A stretch of DNA of 64,000 nt from Photobacterium profundum (GCF_003026285.1 NZ_PYOD01000005.1:186001-250000), one strand, 5' to 3'. Counted from the stretch's first letter, positions 51,560 to 60,430 are shown. Translations and numbers: made by a program. Notes: a model not told the origin generated them from the sequence alone.

Positions 51560-52444
51560 ATGAATATAGAAAGTAAGTGGTTAGAAGATTTTCTGGCTCT
51601 CGCGGATGTTCGAAATTTTTCTATGGCAGCAAAAATACGTAATGTGACCCAGCCTGCCTTTAGTCGACGGATTAAAGCATTGGAGCACATGGTGGGTACG
51701 GAATTGGTAGATAGAAGCAAAACGCCTGTTTCTCTTACGCCCAGTGGTCGATTATTTCGGATAACAGCACGTAGCCTGATGAACCAAATGGTGGATGGAA
51801 TTGGTCAGTTGTCAGATTTATCGAAACTTGGCGGTAATATGGTTCGGGTGGCGGCTGCACATTCATTAGCAACTAGCCTTGTACCGTCTATTCAACCTAA
51901 GTTATTGGCGGGCAAGCATAGCCCCTTATTGAGTGTTGAAGCGATCGATGTCGATCAGGCCATTGAAGAGCTGCATGAAGGTAGCTGTGATTTGCTATTA
52001 GCATTTGATGATGAGTTGCTTCGGTTACCCCCCTATCAGTCGTTACAAATTGGACAGGCGGAGCTGTTGCCCGTCTGTGCGTGTAATAGTGAAGGGCAAC
52101 CACTTTATCAGATCACCAAAGACAAAGAAGTGCCATGGCTGGCATACAGTCCGAGTTCTTATATGGGGCGTCAAATTGAAGCTATTCGTGATCAGGTTAA
52201 CCTGAAGGCAGTATTTTTATCATCGATGACAGATTTACTTAAAGTACTGGTACTTAAAGGGCAGGGAATTGCTTGGTTACCGGATTATGCGATACAGGAA
52301 GAACTGGCGAGCGGGAAAGTGGCGATTGTCGGTGAACCCTATCTTAGATTACCGATCACCTATTATGCTTATCGCTACCAGGCTCGTTTACACCCAGCAG
52401 GTGAGCAAGTGTGGCAAACATTGCGTAACTTGAATGGTGAATAA
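51560..52444 (+). CDS. LysR family regulator of the HypT (YjiE) type
   Basis: A protein of 294 residues. NIESKWLEDFLALADVRNFSMAA, VEAIDVDQAIEELHEG, LLPVCACNSEGQPLY, SSYMGRQI and GIAWLPDYAIQEEL all resemble E. coli HypT (YjiE), a hypochlorite-responsive LysR protein. The 193-base gap to the divergent racemase gene is the likely control region. Whether this member senses oxidants or an amino acid is unclear; its neighbours suggest aspartate metabolism. Confidence 0.85.
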   Translation: MNIESKWLEDFLALADVRNFSMAAKIRNVTQPAFSRRIKALEHMVGTELVDRSKTPVSLTPSGRLFRITARSLMNQMVDGIGQLSDLSKLGGNMVRVAAAHSLATSLVPSIQPKLLAGKHSPLLSVEAIDVDQAIEELHEGSCDLLLAFDDELLRLPPYQSLQIGQAELLPVCACNSEGQPLYQITKDKEVPWLAYSPSSYMGRQIEAIRDQVNLKAVFLSSMTDLLKVLVLKGQGIAWLPDYAIQEELASGKVAIVGEPYLRLPITYYAYRYQARLHPAGEQVWQTLRNLNGE

Positions 52445-52455
52445 ATCGAAGTAAT

Positions 52456-52505
52456 GATACCAATCAGCAGAAGTCTTTGAATGACTACTTATCCTGATTG
52501 GTATC
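52456..52505. repeat. 12-bp inverted repeat between convergent genes
   Basis: GATACCAATCAG (52456-52467) and CTGATTGGTATC (52494-52505) are perfect complements with a 26-base loop. They lie between the ends of the LysR gene and the Dcu gene. No T-run is present. It may be a bidirectional terminator or a palindromic repeat element. Confidence 0.5.
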
Positions 52506-52535
52506 GATTGTTACTACTTCACTATTATGAGTTTG

Positions 52536-53837
52536 CTACACGATCAGTGGGGCAATCAAGAAGCCACATAAGGTTGAAATAGCGACACCGGCTAGCCCCG
52601 GAAGCAAGAAGGGGTGGTCAAAGATATTTTTTCCCATTCGTGTTGAGCCTGTCGAGTCAAATTCGATGGCGGCCAATGATGTTGGATAGGTTGGAAGAAC
52701 AAATACTCCAGTGACTGCAACAAAAGAAGCGAGAATTGCCCAATGCGGTACTTGCAGACTCAGTGCTAACGGAATGATTAGCGGTGTTGTGGCACCTTGA
52801 GAAAGAAGCAGTGTACATGTACCGAATAATACCAGTGCTAATAGCATTGGGTATGATTGTAGCAGTGAGCCAGCGAACTCTTCAATTTCAGGCAAATAGG
52901 CGTTAACCATTGTAGAGCCCATCGTCACAATGCCAAGAATAACGGCAACTGAACTCATGCCAGATCGGAATGTCGTTGTACGAACAATCTTATCTGGGTG
53001 GATATTACATATTGGTACCATCAGACAGGCAACTGCAAACATAGAAACAATAATGATATCGCGCGTCGACATCATGCCGCCGTCTGCAAACTGGGGGCGA
53101 AGCACAGGAAAAGCAGCGTAAACTACAATTGCAGTAGTCGCGAGTAAGAACAGCATGACAGAATATTTGGCTTTAGGATCTAACTCGATTTTTTGATCAT
53201 CTTTCTGTTGGTGTTCGTGTTGTAAGCGCTCTAAGTAAACAGGATCGTCTTTTAATTCGCACCCTTGGCGAGATGCAATGAAGGCAGCAACCATGGCTGC
53301 AATAAATGAAGTCGGTAGGCAGACTGCCATGATTTCAAGAAAGCTGACTCCGATGGGTTCCATAATAGAGATCATCGCAGCCATCGCCGCAGAGATAGGT
53401 GAACCAGAAATGGCGACTTGCGAAGCGACAACAGCACCAGCCAGCGGGCGAGAGGGGCGAACGCCAATTTCTTTTGCAACTTCTGAAATAACAGGAAGCG
53501 TTGAAAATACGGTATAGCCCGTACCCGCCATAATTGTCATTAACCAAGTGATCATTGGTGCTAGAAAACAGATATAGCGAGGGTTACGTCGCATAAGGTT
53601 TCCTGCATGATGAACCAGCCAGTCCATGCCACCTGCAGCCTGCATGGTGGATGCTGCAGTGACGACCGCCATGATGATCAGAATGACATTGACCGCCGGC
53701 GCACTGGGTTCAAGCCCGAAACCAAGCGTTAAAATGGCTAACCCAAGACCGCCAGCTAAGCCTACGCCTAACCCGCCCATCTTTAGTCCCCAGTAAATGC
53801 AGCCTAAAACTACAATAAGCTCAATTGCTACTAACAT
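52536..53837 (-). CDS. DcuA/DcuB-family C4-dicarboxylate transporter
   Basis: A membrane protein of 433 residues, equal in length to E. coli DcuA. The shared blocks include the start VAIELIVVLGCIYWG, RRNPRYICFLAPMITWLMTIMAGTG, AISGSPISAAMAAM, ASFVAVTGVFVLPTYPTSLAA and FDHPFLLPG. The Dcu family exchanges fumarate, succinate, malate and aspartate during anaerobic growth. The nearby racemase and LysR genes point to aspartate or related substrates. Whether it is DcuA or a separate branch cannot be settled by eye. Confidence 0.88.
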   Translation of the reverse strand: MLVAIELIVVLGCIYWGLKMGGLGVGLAGGLGLAILTLGFGLEPSAPAVNVILIIMAVVTAASTMQAAGGMDWLVHHAGNLMRRNPRYICFLAPMITWLMTIMAGTGYTVFSTLPVISEVAKEIGVRPSRPLAGAVVASQVAISGSPISAAMAAMISIMEPIGVSFLEIMAVCLPTSFIAAMVAAFIASRQGCELKDDPVYLERLQHEHQQKDDQKIELDPKAKYSVMLFLLATTAIVVYAAFPVLRPQFADGGMMSTRDIIIVSMFAVACLMVPICNIHPDKIVRTTTFRSGMSSVAVILGIVTMGSTMVNAYLPEIEEFAGSLLQSYPMLLALVLFGTCTLLLSQGATTPLIIPLALSLQVPHWAILASFVAVTGVFVLPTYPTSLAAIEFDSTGSTRMGKNIFDHPFLLPGLAGVAISTLCGFLIAPLIV

Positions 53838-54263
53838 AAATTGTCCGTCCGTGTGGAATAATAAATTCTCTTCGGTTGATGGATAGCCACCAATCGGTAA
53901 ATTCTTAGAGGTAACGTCTTAAATTGATTGTTGTTATGGTGCTTAAAGTGGTTGCTTCTGTTAAATGCCAAATTTTGTATTTTGATAACGAATCGGCATG
54001 GGACTATTGTTGAAATTGAGATTTAGTTAACGGAAGTGCCTATTTTCTAGGTGTAAATCACTGGTATTACACTATAAATTAGCGTTTATAAGGTTGTAGG
54101 TGCATATTGTTGGTGGAAGCAAAAATGTGACTTCATTTCATTAAGTATATTTTTCTACCAATTCCCATCTGGAATAGGTTGTCGTCCTATCTTTCGCTAT
54201 TCGTTATTTGTGCGTAATGTTACCGTCATCGCTCTTACTGGTTGTTAAAAGAGACATTATTAA
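53838..54263. other. Intergenic region between divergent Dcu and TSUP genes
   Basis: A stretch of 426 AT-rich bases that must hold two promoters. The only symmetric signal seen is GTGTAA (54051-54056) and TTACAC (54067-54072), 10 bases apart, which could be a regulator site. No gene was found. Confidence 0.45.
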
Positions 54264-55034
54264 ATGGACTTGTCGTTTGAAATTCTTGGGTTGCTGTTTT
54301 TGGTGGCAGGTGTAGCGGGCTTTATTGATGCGATAGCTGGCGGCGGAGGAATGATAACCGTACCCGCTTTACTTGCTGTTGGTGTACCACCGGCTCAGGC
54401 ATTAGCCACCAATAAACTTCAAGGTTCGTTTGGTAGCTTTTCTGCTTCGTTATATTTTGTTCGTAACGGTTTTGTCAGTTTGAAGGAAATGCGTAACGCG
54501 ATTGTTTTTACGTTTATTGGTTCTGCCATTGGTGCATTGCTTGTTCAGCGCATTGATGCAGGGGTACTAACAAGTCTGATCCCTGCTTTATTGGTCTGTA
54601 TTTCTCTGTATTTTCTATTTGCTCCTCAAACAGGTAAAGGAGGAGGTACTCCGAAGCTGTCAGAGAATGCCTTTGCTTTCACCGTGGGTACAAGTATCGG
54701 ATTTTATGATGGTTTTTTTGGGCCGGGTGCGGGCTCTTTGTTTACGGTTTGTTTTGTTGCTCTTGCTCAATTTGGATTAGTGGAAGCAACGGCAAGAACA
54801 AAAATTCTTAATTTTACGTCGAACTTTGCCGCATTATTGTTCTTCATAATGGCAGGGCTACCGATTTGGGAAATAGGTTTGTTGATGGCGGCTGGGGGGT
54901 TTATTGGTGCGCGTATGGGGGCCAAGGTAGTCATTTCTAAAGGGCAGAAACTTATCCGACCTATGGTCGTGATTATCTCGATGGTAATGGCGATTAAATT
55001 ACTTTGGGAACAGAATCCGCAATGGTTTCAATAA
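54264..55034 (+). CDS. TSUP family permease (YfcA/TauE type)
   Basis: A membrane protein of 256 residues with about eight membrane segments and the duplicated TSUP motifs AGFIDAIAGGGGMITVPALLAVG and IGFYDGFFGPGAGSLFTV. It resembles E. coli YfcA. The family exports or imports sulfur-containing or organic anions such as sulfite, sulfoacetate or taurine products. Its 3' end overlaps the convergent LysR gene by 41 bases, which suggests that the two may influence each other. Confidence 0.88.
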   Translation: MDLSFEILGLLFLVAGVAGFIDAIAGGGGMITVPALLAVGVPPAQALATNKLQGSFGSFSASLYFVRNGFVSLKEMRNAIVFTFIGSAIGALLVQRIDAGVLTSLIPALLVCISLYFLFAPQTGKGGGTPKLSENAFAFTVGTSIGFYDGFFGPGAGSLFTVCFVALAQFGLVEATARTKILNFTSNFAALLFFIMAGLPIWEIGLLMAAGGFIGARMGAKVVISKGQKLIRPMVVIISMVMAIKLLWEQNPQWFQ

Positions 55035-55851
55035 GTTTACTAACACGTTCTGATTGATAGCTCTTCTGGCGGAAGCATAAATGAACCGGACGGGTGAGCT
55101 CATCAAGAAACTCAAAATGATGGCAGTAAATTGGTTCGATTTTTAAGGTTTTGATAATCGAAATAGGTACTAATGCAGGAGCAACACCACCTAATGCCAG
55201 TTGTGCTGCAGCCGTATAAGAGTCCATCTCCATTAACGGAATAATGCCTGCTTTTTGAAGTAAGCTGGCTTGGTTGGCATTTGATGGATTATTGAAGTCA
55301 TTAACAAGTAGTTTCTGGGGCTGCTCTCGCAATGGTTGGTGGCTAATAACAGAGAAAGGCTCATTGAATAGGTGACGGGTTGACAGGCCATGCTGGGGAG
55401 GTAAATGCCCAGCACAAAAGCCAATTGTTGCGTCACCTGATTGCACTTTCTCGATGATGACCGGAGTGTGGTGAGTCGTAATGCTAATGTACGGGTCGTG
55501 CTGAATGTAGGCACCCATCATACTTCCTAGGTAACCAGCGACTAAGGTTTCGGAACAGGCGAGATAAATGGGGGTATGGTCTTGATAAGGTTGTTGATCA
55601 AAAATCAGCCCCTTTATTTCTTTATAACTTGGTCCGACATTGTCAATAAGCGTAATGGCATCGGCTGTTAGTTTTATATGGCGACCAGAAGGCTCGATTA
55701 ATTTCTTTCCTAATCTCTTCTCTAATTTTGCAATACGTTTACTGACGGCTGATTGGCTTATATATAAACGGCTACCTGTTTTACTCATGGTGCCTTCTTT
55801 AGCCAACACCAGTAACGTTTCTATTCCTTCAAGTAGCACACTATTATCCAA
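54994..55851 (-). CDS. LysR family transcriptional regulator
   Basis: A protein of 285 residues with an N-terminal helix-turn-helix (GTMSKTGSRLYISQSAVSKRIAKLEKRLGKKLI) and an effector domain. Its last 41 bases overlap the end of the TSUP permease gene on the other strand. It may control that permease, by position only. The effector is unknown. Confidence 0.88.
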   Translation of the reverse strand: MDNSVLLEGIETLLVLAKEGTMSKTGSRLYISQSAVSKRIAKLEKRLGKKLIEPSGRHIKLTADAITLIDNVGPSYKEIKGLIFDQQPYQDHTPIYLACSETLVAGYLGSMMGAYIQHDPYISITTHHTPVIIEKVQSGDATIGFCAGHLPPQHGLSTRHLFNEPFSVISHQPLREQPQKLLVNDFNNPSNANQASLLQKAGIIPLMEMDSYTAAAQLALGGVAPALVPISIIKTLKIEPIYCHHFEFLDELTRPVHLCFRQKSYQSERVSKLIETIADSVPKVI

Positions 55852-55979
55852 TCATTGACTTATTGGAATCAATATAATCATGCTTTAGGCTGAAAGCTAG
55901 GGTTTGGACGTTTATTATTTGAGAGGTAGTGCTTGAAGGGAGTACTAAGTTCACTGCTGGGGTATAAAAAATGGATTAA

Positions 55980-56011
55980 TAAAGAAAGCCGATATCAATC
56001 GACTTTCTTTA
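55980..56011 (-). terminator. Terminator after the MarR gene
   Basis: Read leftward, AAAGAAAG-TCGAT and ATCGG-CTTTCTTT form a stem with one G-U pair and a 4-base loop, about 45 bases past the marR stop. Confidence 0.65.
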
Positions 56012-56055
56012 TTGAGCAATAACAATGTACAAAAGGAATAAGCTGAGTGGCTTAA

Positions 56056-56550
56056 TTACTGTTCTGTCGTTGCTTCTTGCTGCGTAATGCTGCCTACTTC
56101 TAAAAGCGGCGCAACATTTAAATGTTCTGCATTCATCATCGAAGAGATACGCTGAACTGATGACAACAACAAAGACTGTTCCCAATCATCAAGATCTTGA
56201 TATTGAGAGACAAAACTGTCTTGTAAAGGAAGAGGGGCTTTTGCAATAACCTCTATACCTTTTTCAGTTAGGTGTGCATGTACTTTTCGTTTATCTAACT
56301 TACTTCTTTCTCGTACCACTAATTCTCGTTTTTCAAGACGATCTAAAATGGTAGTTGCCGTCGCCTGGCTCATATTGGTGTTATTTGAAAGCTGGCGAAT
56401 AGTGACGTCTTCTCCGGAATCACGGATAGCACGCATCAAAACAAGTTGCGGTCCAGTTAACCCTGCGTCTTTATTCAGTTTTCTTGAGTGCAGGTCGATT
56501 GCTCGGATAATTTGTCGAAGGGCAATGAGAACTTCTTCGTGCTTGTCCAT
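56056..56550 (-). CDS. MarR family regulator, CosR/EctR-like
   Basis: A protein of 164 residues with a MarR winged helix (VTIRQLSNNTNMSQATATTILDRLEKRELVVRERSKLDKRKVHAHLTEKG). The N-terminus EEVLIALRQIIRAIDLHSRKLNKDAGLTGPQLVLM resembles CosR of V. cholerae and EctR of methylotrophs, which repress compatible-solute (ectoine, betaine) genes in response to salinity. No ectoine or transporter gene is adjacent. A perfect palindrome at 56722-56737, upstream of this gene, is a candidate operator. Confidence 0.8.
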   Translation of the reverse strand: MDKHEEVLIALRQIIRAIDLHSRKLNKDAGLTGPQLVLMRAIRDSGEDVTIRQLSNNTNMSQATATTILDRLEKRELVVRERSKLDKRKVHAHLTEKGIEVIAKAPLPLQDSFVSQYQDLDDWEQSLLLSSVQRISSMMNAEHLNVAPLLEVGSITQQEATTEQ

Positions 56551-57050
56551 TTAACTCTCCAAAGATAATTGCCGCGAAAATACAACAAACTGAACTAACA
56601 TGGAAGCTTTAGTTTTTGCTCTGGACGACATTTTTCATAACTCAGATATACTTGATTAAAATAGAGACATGCTCAGAACTATTATATCGATACATTTTAC
56701 GATATTCGTTTGATATAAAAAGTTTAGTGCACTAAACGATATTTATCTCGATGATGTGTATGGCATGTATTTGTCGGTGTATTTTGAAGAGGAAATGCTT
56801 AAATATGCAAATATTTCACTGATGATGGGGCGTTTTATGCTTCGTTTTTAATATATATCTAAGATACAGAATTCTCGCTGAAACGAGCCTTTATCTATCA
56901 GTATGATAGCTTTTAAACTTGAGAATAACGTGTAAGCGCTCAGGTGTTGTTGTAGTTTTGAAACACACAAAAGTGCCAGTACAAGCTACATTTAAGCCCA
57001 AAGGCAAGCATATTTGCCATACTTATGTGGTGCTCCTTGGGGAAATAGTA
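56551..57050. other. Intergenic region between the MarR gene and ldtD
   Basis: A stretch of 500 AT-rich bases between divergent genes. It holds the palindrome at 56722-56737. The ldtD frame is open back to 56919, but the coding start is placed at 57051. A reverse-strand TATAAT lies at about 56682-56687 and could be the marR -10 box. Confidence 0.45.
56722..56737. promoter_or_regulatory. Perfect 16-bp palindrome, candidate MarR operator
   Basis: GTTTAGTGCACTAAAC, two half-sites meeting at the centre, 172 bases before the marR start and 314 before ldtD. As I recall, the EctR1 operator also has TTTAGT / ACTA-type 8-bp half-sites with a 2-bp centre. This fits the CosR/EctR-like neighbour. Confidence 0.55.
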
Positions 57051-58769
57051 ATGGCAATAATACGGCAATCATGTATTTCTTTACTTCTCAGCGCAATCAT
57101 CAGCGTTAGTGTGTCAGCAAATGAGCCGGTGTTAACGCCCACACCAGCCCTTTTATCTGATCAAGGCATTAGCACACAGCAACAATTTATACCTGAACCT
57201 GTGGTGTCGCCCGAAATCGCATTGCAACAGCAAAAGTCTCGACTTTGGGTGAAAGAAGTTGCCGATGATCTCTCATCGATTCAATATATTGATAAACTCG
57301 CACAGCTTTATGCCTCTTTTGCTTACACTCCCATCTGGCAAGATGCATTTGCAGCCACTGAACTTGAAGAGCAATTACGTGTTGTCGCTCTTTCGGGTGT
57401 GAGTTCTGATTTGTCTCGCCGCTACTCTCAACTTAAACATTACAAATTAGCGAATGATTGGCGCCAGTATGATTTATTGGCGACAGATACATTGTTAGCG
57501 TATATGAGTTATATCGAAAATTTACCTGAATTTGGTCGTGGCTGGCTATTTGGAACAGGCGTCGATATGCCATTACCATTGCCTACCGAGGTGCAAACAG
57601 GGCGCTTGCTTGATGCGATTGACAATAATCGTATGCGTTATTTTGTTACCTCGCTTAAGCCTGTAAATGATAATTACAATAAAATGATACTGGCAATGCA
57701 GGCACTAGAAGCATCAGAATCTGAACATTGGCCAGGGTTCTATCAACAAGGGATTATCAGATTAGGAGGCCGCCTTAATAATCCTGATAGCCTCATTACT
57801 ATTCTTGAAAGAATGGGAGATATCACAGAATACGATGCTGATAGAATGCGAGCGTCTCAACTCCGCACGCTGACTATTCCACTTTCATTAGGGGTTAAAA
57901 CATTTCAAAAGCGACATGGCTTAAAGGTCGATGGCGTTATTGGACCTAAAACGCGATATTGGCTAGCCATAACCCCAAAAGAGCGTATTCGTGTTTTAGC
58001 GTTAAATGCTCAACGAGTACGTTTATGGCCTGCAGAACATAATTCAGTATTGATTGTAAATATTCCGGGTTATGATCTTAATTTATGGCTTGATAATAAA
58101 CATGTATTCGATAGTAAAGTGATCGTAGGTCGTCCAAGCCGGCGTACACCTTTAATATCATCTAGGGTGAATTCAGTGGTATTTAACCCTTATTGGAATG
58201 TCCCTAAATCTATAATGCGAAAAGACATCTTGCCTAAAGCTCGCCGAGATAGAAGTTATTTGTACCGCCATAACTATGCGGTAATTCGAAGCTGGAATAG
58301 TTCAGAGCAAATTCCAATACATACGATTCATCCAAGCATGTTGTATGCAAAAACGTTCCCATATCGATTACGTCAAAAACCTGGCAATAAGAATGCGTTG
58401 GGTTTGTATAAATTTAATATTCCGAATGATGATTCGATTTATTTACATGATACCCCAGCCAAAAGCTTATTTAATAAAGATGACCGGGCATTTAGTTCTG
58501 GTTGTGTAAGGGTCGAGAATGCTGATGTTTTGGCATTAATCTTACTCAATTACTCTGGCGTTACAGAGCAGCGTTTTTATGAGCTCTCTGGACGTAAGAA
58601 AACCAAGACAATAGGACTTCGGAATAAGGTGCAAGTACACCTCATTTATCAGACAGCTTGGGTTGATGACGGTGGGCTTGTGAACTTCCGTGATGATGTG
58701 TATTTATACGACAAAGTGGGCGATGGTTCGCAAAGTGATCAAAAATATACATCTGCTTACAATCATTAA
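57051..58769 (+). CDS. ldtD: L,D-transpeptidase LdtD (YcbB)
   Basis: The frame is open from 56919, but GGGG at about 57039-57042 and a clean signal peptide (IIRQSCISLLLSAIISVSVSA) place the start at 57051, giving 572 residues (615 in E. coli). A peptidoglycan-binding domain (VKTFQKRHGLKVDGVIGPKT) lies near residue 290. The YkuD catalytic domain has YLHDTPA and SSGCVRVENAD, with the nucleophile at about Cys485. It makes 3-3 crosslinks that rescue cells under beta-lactam or outer-membrane stress. It precedes mepK, as in E. coli. Confidence 0.92.
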   Translation: MAIIRQSCISLLLSAIISVSVSANEPVLTPTPALLSDQGISTQQQFIPEPVVSPEIALQQQKSRLWVKEVADDLSSIQYIDKLAQLYASFAYTPIWQDAFAATELEEQLRVVALSGVSSDLSRRYSQLKHYKLANDWRQYDLLATDTLLAYMSYIENLPEFGRGWLFGTGVDMPLPLPTEVQTGRLLDAIDNNRMRYFVTSLKPVNDNYNKMILAMQALEASESEHWPGFYQQGIIRLGGRLNNPDSLITILERMGDITEYDADRMRASQLRTLTIPLSLGVKTFQKRHGLKVDGVIGPKTRYWLAITPKERIRVLALNAQRVRLWPAEHNSVLIVNIPGYDLNLWLDNKHVFDSKVIVGRPSRRTPLISSRVNSVVFNPYWNVPKSIMRKDILPKARRDRSYLYRHNYAVIRSWNSSEQIPIHTIHPSMLYAKTFPYRLRQKPGNKNALGLYKFNIPNDDSIYLHDTPAKSLFNKDDRAFSSGCVRVENADVLALILLNYSGVTEQRFYELSGRKKTKTIGLRNKVQVHLIYQTAWVDDGGLVNFRDDVYLYDKVGDGSQSDQKYTSAYNH

Positions 58770-58792
58770 ATTACTTATTTCTCAATAATTAG

Positions 58793-58825
58793 ACACTGTT
58801 TTGATAAAAAAGCAGTGTTTTTTTG
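58793..58825 (+). terminator. Terminator after ldtD
   Basis: ACACTG (58793-58798) and CAGTGT (58813-58818), with TTTT/AAAA pairing inside and a T-run after the stem. Confidence 0.8.
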
Positions 58826-58922
58826 TCATTTTGCTATTTGACTGAACATAACCTGAACGTTATCTTGCTTGAGCTACTTAAGTAGTACACCTTTTTATTC
58901 GTTTGATTTTGGTTTTGTTTCG

Positions 58923-59471
58923 ATGTCTGATTTTGATTACATGCGCCGTCAGCTTTTGATTGCTGGTGGACTCACGTTAGGTGCATGTCTAGTGCCAGGT
59001 ATGGCGATTGCGAGTCCTTTTAAAGCTACCAACCCACGTAAAATTTCACTGTGTAATATTCACACTGGTGAAGATATAGATAGTGAGTTTTTTAATGGTG
59101 AAAGCTACATCAAAACCGAGTTAAAACGCATTGATAATATCTGCCGTGATTTCAGACGAAATGAAGTGGCTAAAATGGATAAGCGTCTTTTCGATGCGAT
59201 TACTGAAATTCAAGCAAACTTAGGTCATAAAGGCCAAGTGCGTATCATTTCAGGTTATCGCTCTCCGGCAACCAATAAGATGTTACAAAAGAAAGGTGGT
59301 GTGGCAACCAAGAGTTACCACATGAAAGGTCAAGCGATAGATTTTAACCTAGAAGGTGTGTCTTTATCTAAAGTGCGAAAAGCTGCCATCGATTTACAAT
59401 TAGGCGGTGTTGGTTATTACCCTAAGAGTGATTTTGTTCATATTGATACAGGTCCCGTTCGCCGTTGGTAA
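58923..59471 (+). CDS. mepK: Murein endopeptidase MepK (YcbK, DUF882)
   Basis: The frame opens with a TTG at 58869, but SDFDYMRRQLLIAGG from the ATG at 58923 aligns with the E. coli YcbK start, giving 182 residues. The RR pair before a hydrophobic stretch suggests Tat export, known for YcbK. The peptidase M15-like domain has SGYRSPATN, KSYHMKGQAIDF and FVHIDTGPVR, which carry the expected zinc-binding His and Asp. MepK cuts crosslinks in peptidoglycan, including 3-3 links made by LdtD just upstream. Confidence 0.9.
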   Translation: MSDFDYMRRQLLIAGGLTLGACLVPGMAIASPFKATNPRKISLCNIHTGEDIDSEFFNGESYIKTELKRIDNICRDFRRNEVAKMDKRLFDAITEIQANLGHKGQVRIISGYRSPATNKMLQKKGGVATKSYHMKGQAIDFNLEGVSLSKVRKAAIDLQLGGVGYYPKSDFVHIDTGPVRRW

Positions 59472-59660
59472 TAGCTATTCGTTGCGTTTAATGGCGGGGG
59501 TACTCTCTCGCTGTAATACGTTTTTTCTTGAGTTACCTTTCCTCCTCTCTTTTTCTATCTTGTGTTTCTTCGCTATTCTCAACCGTTAAGATAACGACTC
59601 TTCATTTCCTTTTGGCAGTAACCGTGGCATTCTTGCCCCTAGTTTTTATGTTATGCCAAT

Positions 59661-59691
59661 CTCGACAAGTACTGAACGTTTACTTATCGAG
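59661..59691. promoter_or_regulatory. 11-bp hairpin in the gloC leader
   Basis: CTCGACAAGTA (59661-59671) and TACTTATCGAG (59681-59691) pair with one G-U, 30 bases before gloC. No T-run follows. It may be the mepK terminator in weak form or a leader structure. Confidence 0.4.
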
Positions 59692-59720
59692 AGTGGTATC
59701 AGTTTAGGAAAAGAGCACGT

Positions 59721-60374
59721 ATGAGTCTCCAGTTTGAAATTGTTCCTGTTACTCCATTTCAGCAGAACTGTTCTATTGTTTGGTGCGATGAAACTAAAGA
59801 CGCAGCGATTGTAGATCCAGGTGGCGATATCCATCTTCTAAAAGCAAAAGTTCAGCAGCTTGGTTTGAATGTGACACAATTGTTGTTGACCCATGGTCAC
59901 CTCGATCATGTTGGTGGTACTGCACCATTAGCCGCTGAATTAGATGTTCCTATTATTGGTCCTCATAAAGATGATGCATTCTGGCTTGAAGGTTTACCTC
60001 GCCAGAGCGAGATGTTTGGTTTCCCATTAACAGAAGCCTTTGCACCGACTCAATGGTTATCTGAAGGCGATGAAATTACTGTTGGCAATCAAAAGCTTCA
60101 GGTTATTCATACACCAGGCCATACTCCTGGTCACGTTATTTTGTTTAATGATGATGCCAAAGTAGCATTTGTGGGTGATGTGCTATTTAAAGGTGGTGTC
60201 GGGCGTACTGATTTCCCTCAAGGTGATTACCAAACACTGATCGATTCCATTAAAGGTAAATTGTGGCCGCTCGGTAACGATGTGACTTTTGTTCCGGGTC
60301 ACGGGCCGTTGTCTACTTTTGGTAATGAGCGAGTATCTAACCCGTTTGTTGCTGATGAGATGCCATTGTATTAA
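59721..60374 (+). CDS. gloC: Hydroxyacylglutathione hydrolase GloC (YcbL)
   Basis: A metallo-beta-lactamase fold protein of 217 residues with the metal motif THGHLDHVGG, the later ligands HTPGHTPGHV and FVGDVLF, and the C-terminal VPGHGPLSTFG. It matches the type II glyoxalase GloC (YcbL), which hydrolyses S-lactoylglutathione in methylglyoxal detoxification. It follows mepK, as in E. coli, and ends with a terminator. Confidence 0.92.
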   Translation: MSLQFEIVPVTPFQQNCSIVWCDETKDAAIVDPGGDIHLLKAKVQQLGLNVTQLLLTHGHLDHVGGTAPLAAELDVPIIGPHKDDAFWLEGLPRQSEMFGFPLTEAFAPTQWLSEGDEITVGNQKLQVIHTPGHTPGHVILFNDDAKVAFVGDVLFKGGVGRTDFPQGDYQTLIDSIKGKLWPLGNDVTFVPGHGPLSTFGNERVSNPFVADEMPLY

Positions 60375-60392
60375 GCAATGTAGGTAACACCT

Positions 60393-60430
60393 AAAAATAA
60401 GGAGATGAGCCTATTGAGTCTCCTTATTTT
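60393..60430 (+). terminator. Terminator after gloC
   Basis: AAAATAAGGAGA and TCTCCTTATTTT close a stem with a loop of about 13 bases. Confidence 0.8.

Noticed and set aside
53838..54263. CRP-like site near 54125 (TGTGA half)
   Set aside because: Only one half-site matches; the second half is too far from consensus.
56919..57050. Upstream extension of ldtD
   Set aside because: The 44 extra residues would bury the signal peptide; the ATG at 57051 has a good ribosome site and a clean signal sequence.
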